From assembly GCA_963712465.1 (NCBI GenBank), contig CAVQHY010000004.1:806001-870000 (forward strand): a stretch of 64,000 nt of DNA, in the 5' to 3' direction. Within the stretch, counting starts at the first letter, position 1. Every line of letters begins with the position of its first letter. This DNA is from CAVQHY01 sp963712465 (GTDB taxonomy: Bacteria; Actinomycetota; Thermoleophilia; Gaiellales; Gaiellaceae). Position numbers and translations under genes: made by a program. Below the pieces are notes generated by a model. The model worked only from the letters and a program-made list of their open reading frames with translations. It had not been told where the DNA came from and searched no databases. This document shows, in pieces, positions 45,474 through 56,230 of this stretch.

Positions 45474-45689
45474 TCGTTCGAGGCGTGTCCCGGGGACTGT
45501 CCCTACAGCGTGGCTCTTTCGGACGGTTGCACGTCGTGGGCGATCGTCGGGTATGGGGCCGCTCTTGAGAACACCAACAGGAAGGGCGGCTGGCCGTGGC
45601 CCGTGCAGGCACGTCCCCGGGCCTGTCCCCGTGACATGTCCGTGCCTGGCATGGCTTGCACCGGGCCCTGCCCGCGATAGGAGGCTGAC
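45474..45689. repeat. Intergenic region with degenerate REP-like inverted repeats
   Basis: This 216-base gap holds no convincing gene. Two parts resemble the short G/C palindromes found around REP elements: 45485-45505 (GTGTCCCGGGGACTGTCCC) and 45606-45648, where CAGGCACG and CGTGCCTG form eight-base arms around a loop with two further GTCCCC copies. AGGAGG just before GTG 45690 serves the next gene. The gap is the largest inside the cluster. Confidence 0.45.
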
Positions 45690-46490
45690 GTGAGCTGGAT
45701 CCAGACCGGGTCGTCGATCTGCTTCAAGCCCTACCGGCTCGAGGAGGCGCTCCTCGGGCTCTCGGAGGCAGGCTTCGAGAACGTCGAGATCGGGGCTGTG
45801 AAGGACTTCCTCGAGCATCTCGACCCGGACAACCTCGGGCCGGCGGAGATCGACAACTGCGCGAAGGCGCTCGACCGCCACGGACTCACCTGCGTCTCGA
45901 TGAGCGGCCACGCCGCGCTCCACACGGAGCTCGGCGTGCGCCGGCTGCGCAACGTCCTGAACGCGGGGCGCGTGCTCGGGATCCAGGTCCTGAACACGTT
46001 CACCGGCGACGCGGAGACCCCGGACGAAGTGGAGACGTTCAAGGCGAACGTCCGGGCGATCGCCGACGAGGCCGAGGCCGCCGGGATTCGTCTCTGCATC
46101 GAGACTGACTCGAACCTGCTCCCGACCGCCGAGGCCGGGGTCCGGCTTCTCGACGAGATCGGCCACCCGTGGATCCAGATCAACTACGACCCGGGGAACG
46201 TCGTCTACTACACGGGCGCCCGGCCCGAGGACGACCTGAAGCGCGGGCTTGGCCGCATCGGGCACGTCCATCTGAAGGACAAGCGCGGCGGACAGGGCTC
46301 GCTCGACTTCCCTCCGCTCGGCGAGGGCGACCTCGACATCCCCGGCATGCTCGCCGACCTCCGCGGTTCGGGCTTCGACGGCCCGGTGTCGATGGAGATC
46401 GAGTTCGTCAACTACGAATACCCGCCCTGGGACGACTGCGTCGAGGCGGCGCGCCGTGGCAAGTCCTACTGGGATTCGCTCCCCGTGTGA
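45690..46490 (+). CDS. Sugar phosphate isomerase/epimerase family protein (TIM barrel)
   Basis: A 266-aa AP-endonuclease-2-type barrel with metal strands LCIETDSNLLPT (Glu), INYDPGNVVYYTG (Asp), GHVHLKDKRGG (His) and VSMEIEFVNYEYPP (Glu). The C-terminus SMEIEF is nearly the same as the VEIEF of the paralogue at 38944. The start is GTG 45690 with AGGAGG nine bases upstream. It overlaps the NagA-like gene by four bases, so the product may be passed to it. No exact substrate can be given. Confidence 0.84.
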   Translation: MSWIQTGSSICFKPYRLEEALLGLSEAGFENVEIGAVKDFLEHLDPDNLGPAEIDNCAKALDRHGLTCVSMSGHAALHTELGVRRLRNVLNAGRVLGIQVLNTFTGDAETPDEVETFKANVRAIADEAEAAGIRLCIETDSNLLPTAEAGVRLLDEIGHPWIQINYDPGNVVYYTGARPEDDLKRGLGRIGHVHLKDKRGGQGSLDFPPLGEGDLDIPGMLADLRGSGFDGPVSMEIEFVNYEYPPWDDCVEAARRGKSYWDSLPV

Positions 46491-47680
46491 CGACCCTCGC
46501 GTTCCTGGGCGGGACGCTCGTCCTGCCGGCCGACGTCGTGCCCGACGGAGCTCTCGTCGTCGAGGACGGCTGGATCGCGTCCTCGGGCCCGCGGGCGCAG
46601 GTCTTTGTTCCCGACGACGCAGAGATCGTCGACGTCCACGACCGCTTCGTCGTCCCGGGCTTCGTCGACATCCACCTGCACGGTGGCGGCGGGGCAGACG
46701 TCATGGACGGAACCGTCGAGGACGTCGTCCGGGTCGCGCAAGCGCATCTGCGACACGGCACGACGACGCTGTTTCCGACCACGTCCACGGGCTCGAAGGA
46801 GCGGATCGACGCGATGCTCGCCGCCTGTGCGGCGGCGCGCGACGGCTGGGAGCCTGGCCGCGGCGCGCGGATCGGGGGCGCGCACCTCTACGGCCCGTAC
46901 TTCGCCCCCGACATGCTCGGTTGCCATCCGGCCGCCGGTCGCCGCGATCCCGACCCCGACGAGTACCGGGCCTGGTTCGATCTCGGCATCGTCGGCGTCG
47001 CTACGTGCGCCGCGGAGCTGCCCGGCGCGGAGCCGTTCTACCGCGAGGCCTCCGAGCGCGGGTACCTCGTCACGTGCGGGCACTCGGACGCTAGCTGGGC
47101 CGAGATGGAACGAGGGCTCGCCGCCGGCCTGCGCCACGTCGACCACTTCTGGTGCGCGATGAGCTCGATCGAGAGCGTCCGCGCCCGCTTGGGCTTTCCC
47201 ATGCACGGCAGCATGGCCGAGTTCACGCTCGGTCACGCTGAGATGTCGACGGAGGTGATCGCCGATCTCGAGCATCTCGCCCCGGAGCTGCTCGACTTCG
47301 CTTATCGGGTCAAGGGGCCCGACCGGCTGTGCCTCGTGACCGACTCGAGCCGCGCTCTCGACCTGCCCCCGGGCGAGTACGTCTTCGGGCCGGCCGACGA
47401 CGGGGAGCCCTTCACGAGCGACGGGAAGGTCGGGAGGGTCGGGGACACGCTGGCGAGCTCGGTCACGGGCATGGACGCGATGGTGCGCAACATGGTCCAC
47501 GCCGTGGGGGTTCCGCTCGCCGACGCGGTGCGGATGGCCAGCCTCACGCCGGCCGAGAGATCCGGCATCGACGTCGAGGTGGGGAGCCTGGAGGAGGGAA
47601 AGCGGGCCGATCTCCTCGTGCTCTCGAGCCGGCTGGAGGTCGAGCGCGTCTTTCTCGACGGCGTGGAAGTCAACCTCTGA
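46487..47680 (+). CDS. NagA-like amidohydrolase with an altered metal site
   Basis: A 397-aa relative of N-acetylglucosamine-6-phosphate deacetylase. VPGFVDIHLHGGGG, TTTLFPTTSTGS, VTCGHSDASW, HVDHFWCAMSS, LVTDSSRALDLPPG and the C-terminal GKRADLLVL follow the NagA layout. In NagA the segment HLEGPF provides a metal-binding Glu. Here it reads HLYGPYF, with Tyr at residue 135. The other His and Asp ligands remain. The reaction may therefore not be GlcNAc6P deacetylation. It is the last gene of the cluster, coupled to the preceding isomerase by GTGA. Confidence 0.8.
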   Translation: MTTLAFLGGTLVLPADVVPDGALVVEDGWIASSGPRAQVFVPDDAEIVDVHDRFVVPGFVDIHLHGGGGADVMDGTVEDVVRVAQAHLRHGTTTLFPTTSTGSKERIDAMLAACAAARDGWEPGRGARIGGAHLYGPYFAPDMLGCHPAAGRRDPDPDEYRAWFDLGIVGVATCAAELPGAEPFYREASERGYLVTCGHSDASWAEMERGLAAGLRHVDHFWCAMSSIESVRARLGFPMHGSMAEFTLGHAEMSTEVIADLEHLAPELLDFAYRVKGPDRLCLVTDSSRALDLPPGEYVFGPADDGEPFTSDGKVGRVGDTLASSVTGMDAMVRNMVHAVGVPLADAVRMASLTPAERSGIDVEVGSLEEGKRADLLVLSSRLEVERVFLDGVEVNL

Positions 47681-47843
47681 AGGCTGCCTCCATCCGCGTG
47701 ACGAGGATCGCCACGAGTGGCGCGATAGTCCTCTCGCGGTCGAGCGCCTTGCGGATGACGGCGTCCGCCTCGTCGGGGATCAACCTGGACGGCTCTCGCA
47801 GAGAGACTGCGGGGTGTCTCCGATGACGGTCGCACACGAACAT
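47670..47843 (-). CDS. Possible small protein of 57 aa, function unknown
   Basis: A short reading frame from ATG 47843 (or GTG 47837) to TGA 47670 has protein-like composition in its C-terminal two thirds, for example LIPDEADAVIRKALD and APLVAILVTRMEA. It overlaps the end of the NagA-like gene by 11 bases, and its start lies inside the LexA box of uvrA. I recognise no family. It may be a real small gene divergent from uvrA, the remnant of a larger one, or chance. Confidence 0.3.
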   Translation of the reverse strand: MFVCDRHRRHPAVSLREPSRLIPDEADAVIRKALDRERTIAPLVAILVTRMEAAFRG

Positions 47844-47850
47844 CTGTTCT
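47837..47850 (+). promoter_or_regulatory. LexA (SOS) box of uvrA
   Basis: CGAACATCTGTTCT has perfect GAAC and GTTC half-sites four bases apart, the Gram-positive LexA operator pattern. It covers the position of the uvrA -35 and lies 28 bases before the uvrA start, so LexA binding should block transcription. Confidence 0.75.
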
Positions 47851-47865
47851 ATCCGGGCGCAGGGC

Positions 47866-47871
47866 TAGAGT
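47866..47871 (+). promoter_or_regulatory. -10 element of the uvrA promoter (leaderless)
   Basis: TAGAGT ends seven bases before ATG 47879. About 17 bases upstream the LexA box supplies the expected -35 position. Confidence 0.5.
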
Positions 47872-47878
47872 AGGCGCG

Positions 47879-50716
<2,838 letters not shown>

Positions 50717-50779
50717 CGCGCTCCAGGACACGCCGCGCTACGCTGCGGTGTCGAGCGTCGGCCCGCGCTCGGGACGCAC

Positions 50780-53086
50780 ATGTGCGAATCAGGCGGGACA
50801 CGGTTGTCAAAGCGGCTCCTCTTGGCGGCCGTCGTACTCGGCGCGGTCGCTGCTCTGGCGCCGACGACGGCCGTAGCCACAGCGGGAGATCCCGGAGCTC
50901 CGGCTCCTCCGCAAGGGGAGGTCGACGCGGCCATGTCGGTCCAGGAACGTCACGCCTCCGAGCTCCTGACGCTCGAGGGCGTCGTCGGTACGGGCCTCGG
51001 CCTGGACGCCGAAGGAGATCCGGTGATCGAGGTGTACACGGAGTCGCTCGGCCCGCCCGAGCTGCCCGAGACGCTCGAGGGGGTGCCGGTTGACCCGCTG
51101 ATCACGGGGCCCATCGTGGCGCAGACCACGAAGGATCGAATCCGGCCCGTCCCGCCCGGGGTCTCGGTCGGTCATCCTGCCATCACCGCGGGCACGCTCG
51201 GGGCGATCGTGGCCGACTCCGGCGGGCACACGTACATCCTCAGCAACAACCACGTCCTCGCGAACGGCAACGCTGGGTCGATCGGCGACGCGGCGCTTCA
51301 ACCCGGGCCGTTCGACGGCGGTGTAGATCCAGCCGACCGGTTCGGCACCCTGGCCGCATTCGTGCCGATCAACTTCTGCACGACCCTCGACGACTCGTGC
51401 AGCAGCAACACCGTCGATGCCGCGATCGCGCGTGTCGAGGCGGATGACGTCGTCACTCGGACGTACTGCGGGTGGACGGCGACCTCGGCGCAGGTAGATC
51501 CGGAGCTGGGCCTGCCGGTGCACAAGTGCGGGCGTACGACCGAGGAAACCGTCGGGACGATCTCGGCGATCAACGTTCAAATCTCCGTCTGCTACGAGTC
51601 CGCTCCGGGCGGCTGTGTGCAGTGGGCAGTCTTCGACGGGCAGTTCAGGGTGAGCTCGGTCTCATTCAGCGGTCCAGGCGACTCCGGATCGCTGATCGCG
51701 ACGCAGGGAGACAACAGTCCCGTCGGCCTTCTGTTCGCCGGCAGCTTCACCTCGACGTTCGCCAATCCGATCGCCGACGTCCTCTCCGCGCTCAGCGTGA
51801 CCATCGTGGGCAGCGACTCGACACCACCCGAGACGGTGATCGCCGCAGGGCCGGACGATCCGTCGCGCGTACCCTCGGCTACGTTCGAGTTCGCGTCAAG
51901 CGAAAGTGGTGGCAGTTTCGAGTGTGCACTGGACGGCGATCCGTTCGCCGCCTGTACCAGCCCTCATGACTACACGGACCTGATCGACGGCGCGCATGCG
52001 TTTCAGGTGCGCGCCAGGGATTCCGCTGGAAATGCAGATGCGACGCCGGCGGTGTGGACGTGGACGATCGACACCACGCCGCCAGAAACGACGGTCACGT
52101 CTGGTCCGAGCGATTCCCCTAGCCCGGGATCGGCTAGCTTCGAGTTCGTGTCGAGCGAGAACGGTGGGGGGTTCGAGTGTGCGCTCGACGGCGAAGCGTT
52201 TGCCGAGTGCACGAGTCCTGTGACCTACGTCGATCTCGCAGTCGGGCTCCACGTATTCCAGGTGCGGGCGAAGGACGAGGCCGGGAACGTCGACGCGACG
52301 CCGGACCGGCGAGAATGGAGCGTCGATCCGCCGGCCCCTCTTCTCTCCTTCTCGATCGCGCCCGGCGGGACGGTGGGCGGTCTGGCCGTCGAGAACGCGG
52401 ACATTGTCGCGTTCGACGGTACGACGTTCACGCTTCGGCTCGACGGATCTGAGGCCGCGATCGACGGCTTCGAAGTCGACGCCATCGCGTTCGCGAGTGA
52501 CACGGAGGTGCTTCTGTCCTTCGCGAGCCCGGCGACTGTTCCGGAGGTCGGGGCGGTAGACGATTCCGACGTTGTCAGGTTCACCGCCGCCTCGCCGGGT
52601 AGCTCGACCGGCTCCTTGGATCTCTATCTCGATGGAAGCGACGTCGGCCTCTCGACGAGCGCCGAGGACGTCGACGCCCTCGAGCTCCTCCCCGACGGGC
52701 ATCTCCTCGTCTCGACACGGGGCAGCTTCGCCGTCGACGCTGTCCTCGGAGACGACGAGGATCTGATCGAGCTCACACCGGTCGCCCTCGGCCCGACGAG
52801 CGCCGGAACGTGGGCGATGTACTTCGATGGAAGCGACGTTGGGCTCGCCGACGGAGGCGAGGACGTGGACGGTGTGGCGGTCGACCTCAACGGCGACCTG
52901 TACCTCTCGACCGCGGCAGGCTTCTCGGTTAGCGGCGCCTCAGGAGCCGACGAGGACGTGACCGCCTTCACGCCGGACTCGCTGGGGTCCGACACCGCAG
53001 GCTCGTATGCGTCCACCACCTTCTTCGACGGCAGCGCCCACGGCCTCGGTGAGACCGACGTAGTCGCCATCGAGTTGACGCGATAG
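50780..53086 (+). CDS. Secreted trypsin-like serine protease with Ig-like and beta-rich C-terminal domains
   Basis: A 768-aa exported protein. The signal peptide is KRLLLAAVVLGAVAALAPTT with cleavage near residue 35. A chymotrypsin-fold domain follows with the triad in order: His158 in SNNHVLANG, Asp213 in TVDAAIARV and Ser302 in GPGDSGSL. Extra Cys residues are likely disulfides. Next are two copies of an Ig-like module of about 90 residues, each with FECALDG and FQVRA-D-AGN-DATP. The last 230 residues contain three related beta-rich units with LYLDGSDVGLS-type text. There are no sortase or membrane anchors, so it is released. Substrates are unknown. Confidence 0.82.
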   Translation: MCESGGTRLSKRLLLAAVVLGAVAALAPTTAVATAGDPGAPAPPQGEVDAAMSVQERHASELLTLEGVVGTGLGLDAEGDPVIEVYTESLGPPELPETLEGVPVDPLITGPIVAQTTKDRIRPVPPGVSVGHPAITAGTLGAIVADSGGHTYILSNNHVLANGNAGSIGDAALQPGPFDGGVDPADRFGTLAAFVPINFCTTLDDSCSSNTVDAAIARVEADDVVTRTYCGWTATSAQVDPELGLPVHKCGRTTEETVGTISAINVQISVCYESAPGGCVQWAVFDGQFRVSSVSFSGPGDSGSLIATQGDNSPVGLLFAGSFTSTFANPIADVLSALSVTIVGSDSTPPETVIAAGPDDPSRVPSATFEFASSESGGSFECALDGDPFAACTSPHDYTDLIDGAHAFQVRARDSAGNADATPAVWTWTIDTTPPETTVTSGPSDSPSPGSASFEFVSSENGGGFECALDGEAFAECTSPVTYVDLAVGLHVFQVRAKDEAGNVDATPDRREWSVDPPAPLLSFSIAPGGTVGGLAVENADIVAFDGTTFTLRLDGSEAAIDGFEVDAIAFASDTEVLLSFASPATVPEVGAVDDSDVVRFTAASPGSSTGSLDLYLDGSDVGLSTSAEDVDALELLPDGHLLVSTRGSFAVDAVLGDDEDLIELTPVALGPTSAGTWAMYFDGSDVGLADGGEDVDGVAVDLNGDLYLSTAAGFSVSGASGADEDVTAFTPDSLGSDTAGSYASTTFFDGSAHGLGETDVVAIELTR

Positions 53087-53105
53087 CACGCGCGCTGAAC
53101 TCTCG

Positions 53106-54536
53106 TCAGGGTGACTCGACCTGGACAACCTCGCGGCGACGGTGGGCGACACCCGCCTCCTCGGCCGCCCGAGCGACCGCGACCGACACCGCAGGGACGA
53201 CGTCGCGGTTGAACACGCTCGGGACGATGTACTCGGCCGACAGCTCATCGTCTTTGACGACCGACGCGATCGCACGGCCGGCGGCGAGCTTCATCGTCTC
53301 GGTGACGTCGTCCGCACGCACGTCGAGAGCGCCGCGGAAGATGCCCGGGAACGCGAGCACGTTGTTGATCTGGTTCGGGTAGTCGGACCGACCGGTAGCG
53401 ACGACCGCGACGTTCTCGGGCACGTCCTCGGGTGAGACCTCGGGCGTCGGGTTCGCCATCGCGAAGACGATCGCGTCGTCGGCCATCGTCGCGACGCCCT
53501 CGAGCGAGACGGCACCGGGAGCCGACAGCCCTATGTAGACGTCGGCGCCCGCGAGCGCCTCGTCCGCCGACCCCTGGAAGCCGCCGGCGTTCGTCAGCTC
53601 CGCATACTCCGCCTTCACCGCGTCCAGGCCCGGCCGACCGCGAAAGATCGCCCCCGAGCGATCGCAGCCGACCACATTCGAGACACCCGCCGCGAGGAGA
53701 ATCTTCGTCACCGCCACGCCTGCCGCGCCGACGCCGGTCATCACCACCCGGACGTCCTCGGGTCGCTTGCCGACCAGCCTGAGCGCGTTGACGAGCGCCG
53801 CGTAGACGACGACGGCAGTCCCGTGCTGATCGTCGTGGAACACCGGGATGTCCAGTGCATCCCGCAGCCGTCGCTCGATCTCGAAGCAACGCGGCGAGGC
53901 GATGTCCTCGAGATTGATCCCGCCGAAGACGGGCGCGATCGCGACCACCGTGCGGACGATCTCGTCGACGTCGGTCGTGCCGAGGGCGACCGGGAAGGCG
54001 TCGACGCCCGCGAACTCCTTGAACAGGAGCGCCTTTCCCTCCATGACCGGGAGCGCCGCCTCGGGGCCGATGTCGCCGAGCCCGAGCACGGCGGTGCCGT
54101 CGGTGACGACCGCGACCGTGTGGGACTTGATCGTCAGGTTCCACACGCTCGCGGGGTCGGCCGCGATCGCCTCGCAGATCCGGGCGACCCCGGGCGTGTA
54201 CGCCATCGAGAGGTCGTCCCGCGTCTTCAGCGGCACCCGCGGCGCGATTTCGATCTTGCCGCCGAGGTGGAGGAGGAACGTCCGATCCGAAACCCGCTCG
54301 ACCTCGACGCCCGGCACGGCACGGACCGCCTCGACGATCGTCTGGATGTGCTCCGCGTTCATCGCGTCGACCGTGATGTCGCGAATCTTCTTGTGCTGCT
54401 CGACCCTGACGAGGTCGATCGCGTCGAGCGAGCCGCCCGCGTCGCCGATCGCCTTCGCGACCTCGGCGAAGGCGCCGGGCCGGTCGTCCAGGTGGACGCG
54501 CAGGGTGGCGCTGAACGACGCGGAGAGCTGAGCCAC
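53106..54536 (-). CDS. NAD(P)-dependent malic enzyme with N-terminal ACT domain
   Basis: A 476-aa malic enzyme, decarboxylating malate to pyruvate. The N-terminal ACT-like domain (about residues 5-80: VHLDDRPGAFAEVAKAIGD) is followed by the catalytic domain, with SMAYTPGVARICEAI, VTDGTAVLGLGDIG, FPVALGTTDVDEI, PVFHDDQHGTAVV and the NAD site MTGVGAAGVAVTKILL. GTG 54536 was taken; an in-frame extension of 134 codons was rejected because it is antisense to the divergent YIP1 gene. The ACT domain suggests control by an amino acid or related ligand. Confidence 0.92.
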   Translation of the reverse strand: MAQLSASFSATLRVHLDDRPGAFAEVAKAIGDAGGSLDAIDLVRVEQHKKIRDITVDAMNAEHIQTIVEAVRAVPGVEVERVSDRTFLLHLGGKIEIAPRVPLKTRDDLSMAYTPGVARICEAIAADPASVWNLTIKSHTVAVVTDGTAVLGLGDIGPEAALPVMEGKALLFKEFAGVDAFPVALGTTDVDEIVRTVVAIAPVFGGINLEDIASPRCFEIERRLRDALDIPVFHDDQHGTAVVVYAALVNALRLVGKRPEDVRVVMTGVGAAGVAVTKILLAAGVSNVVGCDRSGAIFRGRPGLDAVKAEYAELTNAGGFQGSADEALAGADVYIGLSAPGAVSLEGVATMADDAIVFAMANPTPEVSPEDVPENVAVVATGRSDYPNQINNVLAFPGIFRGALDVRADDVTETMKLAAGRAIASVVKDDELSAEYIVPSVFNRDVVPAVSVAVARAAEEAGVAHRRREVVQVESP

Positions 54537-54554
54537 TGCTGGTCGAAACCTAGC

Positions 54555-54560
54555 TAAGCT
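54555..54560 (+). promoter_or_regulatory. -10 element of a putative leaderless promoter
   Basis: TAAGCT ends six bases before ATG 54567, in the 30-base gap between divergent starts. Confidence 0.42.
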
Positions 54561-54566
54561 CGCGTG

Positions 54567-55223
54567 ATGGACGCGCAGGCGCCCGCGGCTGATCACCAGC
54601 GGAGTCCCGATCGGGACTGGTGGCTCCGGACGCTCGCGATCTTCCAGAGCCCAGGCACCGTGTTCACCGCGCTTCGCGACGACTCGCGTGAGGCCGCCGA
54701 GTCGCGCCAGGAGCCGGTGCTGCTGCTGCTTCTGCTCGCGGGCATCGCGGGAATCCTCGTCAGCCCGACCACCGGGACGCTGATGAACAACCCCGAGCGG
54801 GACGGGATCCTCGTCGCCGTGCTCGTCTTCCTCACGGCGCTCATGTACGGGGCGGCCGTGTACTGGATCGGCGGCGGCGCCGTCTACCTCGGCATCCGCG
54901 GCGCCGGCGGAAAAGGAAGCTTCCGACGCGCCCGCCACATCCTGGCGTTCTCGGCCGCCCCGCTCGCGCTCTCGCTCGTCACGGTCTGGCCCGTCGAGCT
55001 CGCCGTGTACGGCACCGATCTGTTCCGTTCCGGCGGCTCCGACTCCGGGGTCGGCCGCTGGATCTTCGGGGCGATCGAGGCCGCGTTCTTCCTCTGGTCA
55101 TTCGGCTTGCTCGTCTATGGCGTCGCCGTGGTCGAGCAGTGGAGGATCGTGCGAGCCGTCGGCGCGCTCGGCCTCACGTTCTTCGTCGTCATCGCCCTCG
55201 CGCTCCTGCCCTTCATCCTCTGA
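54567..55223 (+). CDS. YIP1-family integral membrane protein
   Basis: A 218-aa protein with about five hydrophobic helices (VLLLLLLAGIAGILVSP; ILVAVLVFLTALMYGAAVYWI; two in the second half; FFVVIALALLPFIL at the C-terminus). The N-terminal RTLAIFQSPGTVFTALRDD is typical of bacterial YIP1/Yip1-like proteins, whose role is unknown. ATG 54567 follows a -10-like TAAGCT. Its stop overlaps the ATG of the PPOX gene by one base, so the two are coupled. Confidence 0.78.
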   Translation: MDAQAPAADHQRSPDRDWWLRTLAIFQSPGTVFTALRDDSREAAESRQEPVLLLLLLAGIAGILVSPTTGTLMNNPERDGILVAVLVFLTALMYGAAVYWIGGGAVYLGIRGAGGKGSFRRARHILAFSAAPLALSLVTVWPVELAVYGTDLFRSGGSDSGVGRWIFGAIEAAFFLWSFGLLVYGVAVVEQWRIVRAVGALGLTFFVVIALALLPFIL

Positions 55224-55642
55224 TGGCCTTGCTCGACCTGTCCACCGACTGGGGCAGATCGGCGGCCTCGCTGCTCGACTCGGCGGCCGTTGCCTGGCTG
55301 ACCACGATCCGCGCCGACGGCGCGCCCTGGCCGAATCCGGTCTGGTTTCTCTGGGATGGCGAGACGTTCCTCGTCTACTCGAGACCTGACGCGGCCAAGC
55401 TCCGCCATGTCCGCCGGGATCCCCGGGTCTCGGTCCACCTGAACGGGGTCGGCTGGGAGAAGGACATCGTCGTCGCGGCCGGCGAGGCGCGCGACTCCGA
55501 TGACCCGCCGCCACACGAACAGCCAGGCTACTTCGCCAAGTACCGCGAGGCGATCGGGCGGCTCGAGATGACGCCCGAGGAGTACGGTGCGGCGTTCTCG
55601 GTTCCGCTGCGGATCACGCCCACCGCGTTCCGCGGCCACTGA
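55223..55642 (+). CDS. PPOX-class F420-dependent enzyme-like protein
   Basis: A 139-aa flavin/deazaflavin split-barrel protein. The N-terminal VAWLTTIRADGAPWPNPVWFLWDG and the later SRPDAAKLRHVRRDPRVSVHLN match the actinobacterial PPOX family that binds F420 (Rv3369 type). Only part of the first motif need be used to recognise it: TIRADGAPWPNPVWF. It probably reduces an enone or quinone with F420H2, or binds it as storage. The gene directly follows YIP1. Confidence 0.82.
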   Translation: MALLDLSTDWGRSAASLLDSAAVAWLTTIRADGAPWPNPVWFLWDGETFLVYSRPDAAKLRHVRRDPRVSVHLNGVGWEKDIVVAAGEARDSDDPPPHEQPGYFAKYREAIGRLEMTPEEYGAAFSVPLRITPTAFRGH

Positions 55643-55645
55643 CGG

Positions 55646-56152
55646 CTACCCGCCTGCCGTCGCCTCCGACACGTACGCGGCGACGTTCTGGATGTCGGCC
55701 TCGCTCAGGACGCCCTGGAAGGACGGCATCGCGCCCATGCCGTTCGTCACCCGCTCGACGACGAGGTCGTACGGGGGCTTTGCATCGTCGAGCACGGGGC
55801 CGACCGTTCCGCTCGTCCCCGCGTCGGCCAGGGTGTGGCAGCCGCCGCAGTTCGCGGTGAAGACCGCCTTGCCGGCGGCCGGGTCGCCGCCGACGGCTTC
55901 ACCCTCACCGGTTGTCGGAGCCGTCTCGGCCGGCGCCGTCTCCGCCGGGGCCGTGGTCTCGGCCGGGGCCGTGGTCTCGGCCGGCGCCGTCGCCGCCGGC
56001 GGAGCGGGAGGGGCGGTCGCCTCGGCGGAGCTGTCGGACGACGACAGCCAGATCGCGATGCCGATCGTCGCGGCGGTGAGGGCGCCCAGGATCACGACGA
56101 CGACGAACATCGCTTCCTTCGTTGGCGCGTCGAGGATCCGCCGCGGGTTCAC
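55646..56152 (-). CDS. Membrane-anchored c-type cytochrome
   Basis: A 168-aa cytochrome c. One N-terminal helix, MFVVVVILGALTAATIGIAI, anchors it outside the membrane. A flexible linker of PAETTA and APAETAPAET repeats follows (about residues 45-85). The haem domain has CGGCH with distal Met in NGMGAMPSF. GKAVFTANCGGCHTLADAG is the usual class I entry. It likely carries electrons to a terminal oxidase. GTG 56152 follows a leaderless-type -10. It is convergent with the PPOX gene. Confidence 0.88.
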   Translation of the reverse strand: MNPRRILDAPTKEAMFVVVVILGALTAATIGIAIWLSSSDSSAEATAPPAPPAATAPAETTAPAETTAPAETAPAETAPTTGEGEAVGGDPAAGKAVFTANCGGCHTLADAGTSGTVGPVLDDAKPPYDLVVERVTNGMGAMPSFQGVLSEADIQNVAAYVSEATAGG

Positions 56153-56160
56153 GGCGACAG

Positions 56161-56166
56161 AGCCTA
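56161..56166 (-). promoter_or_regulatory. -10 element of a putative leaderless promoter
   Basis: On the minus strand TAGGCT ends eight bases before GTG 56152. Confidence 0.4.
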
Positions 56167-56230
56167 TGGTCGCCGTCCGACGGCGTCAACGTCGTGACGA
56201 CCGATCCGAGTCGCCGCCGGGAGCAGTAGG

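Noticed and set aside
53106..54938. Malic enzyme extended by 134 codons to 54938
   Set aside because: The extension is antisense to the YIP1 gene, has no family similarity, and the ACT domain starts right after GTG 54536.
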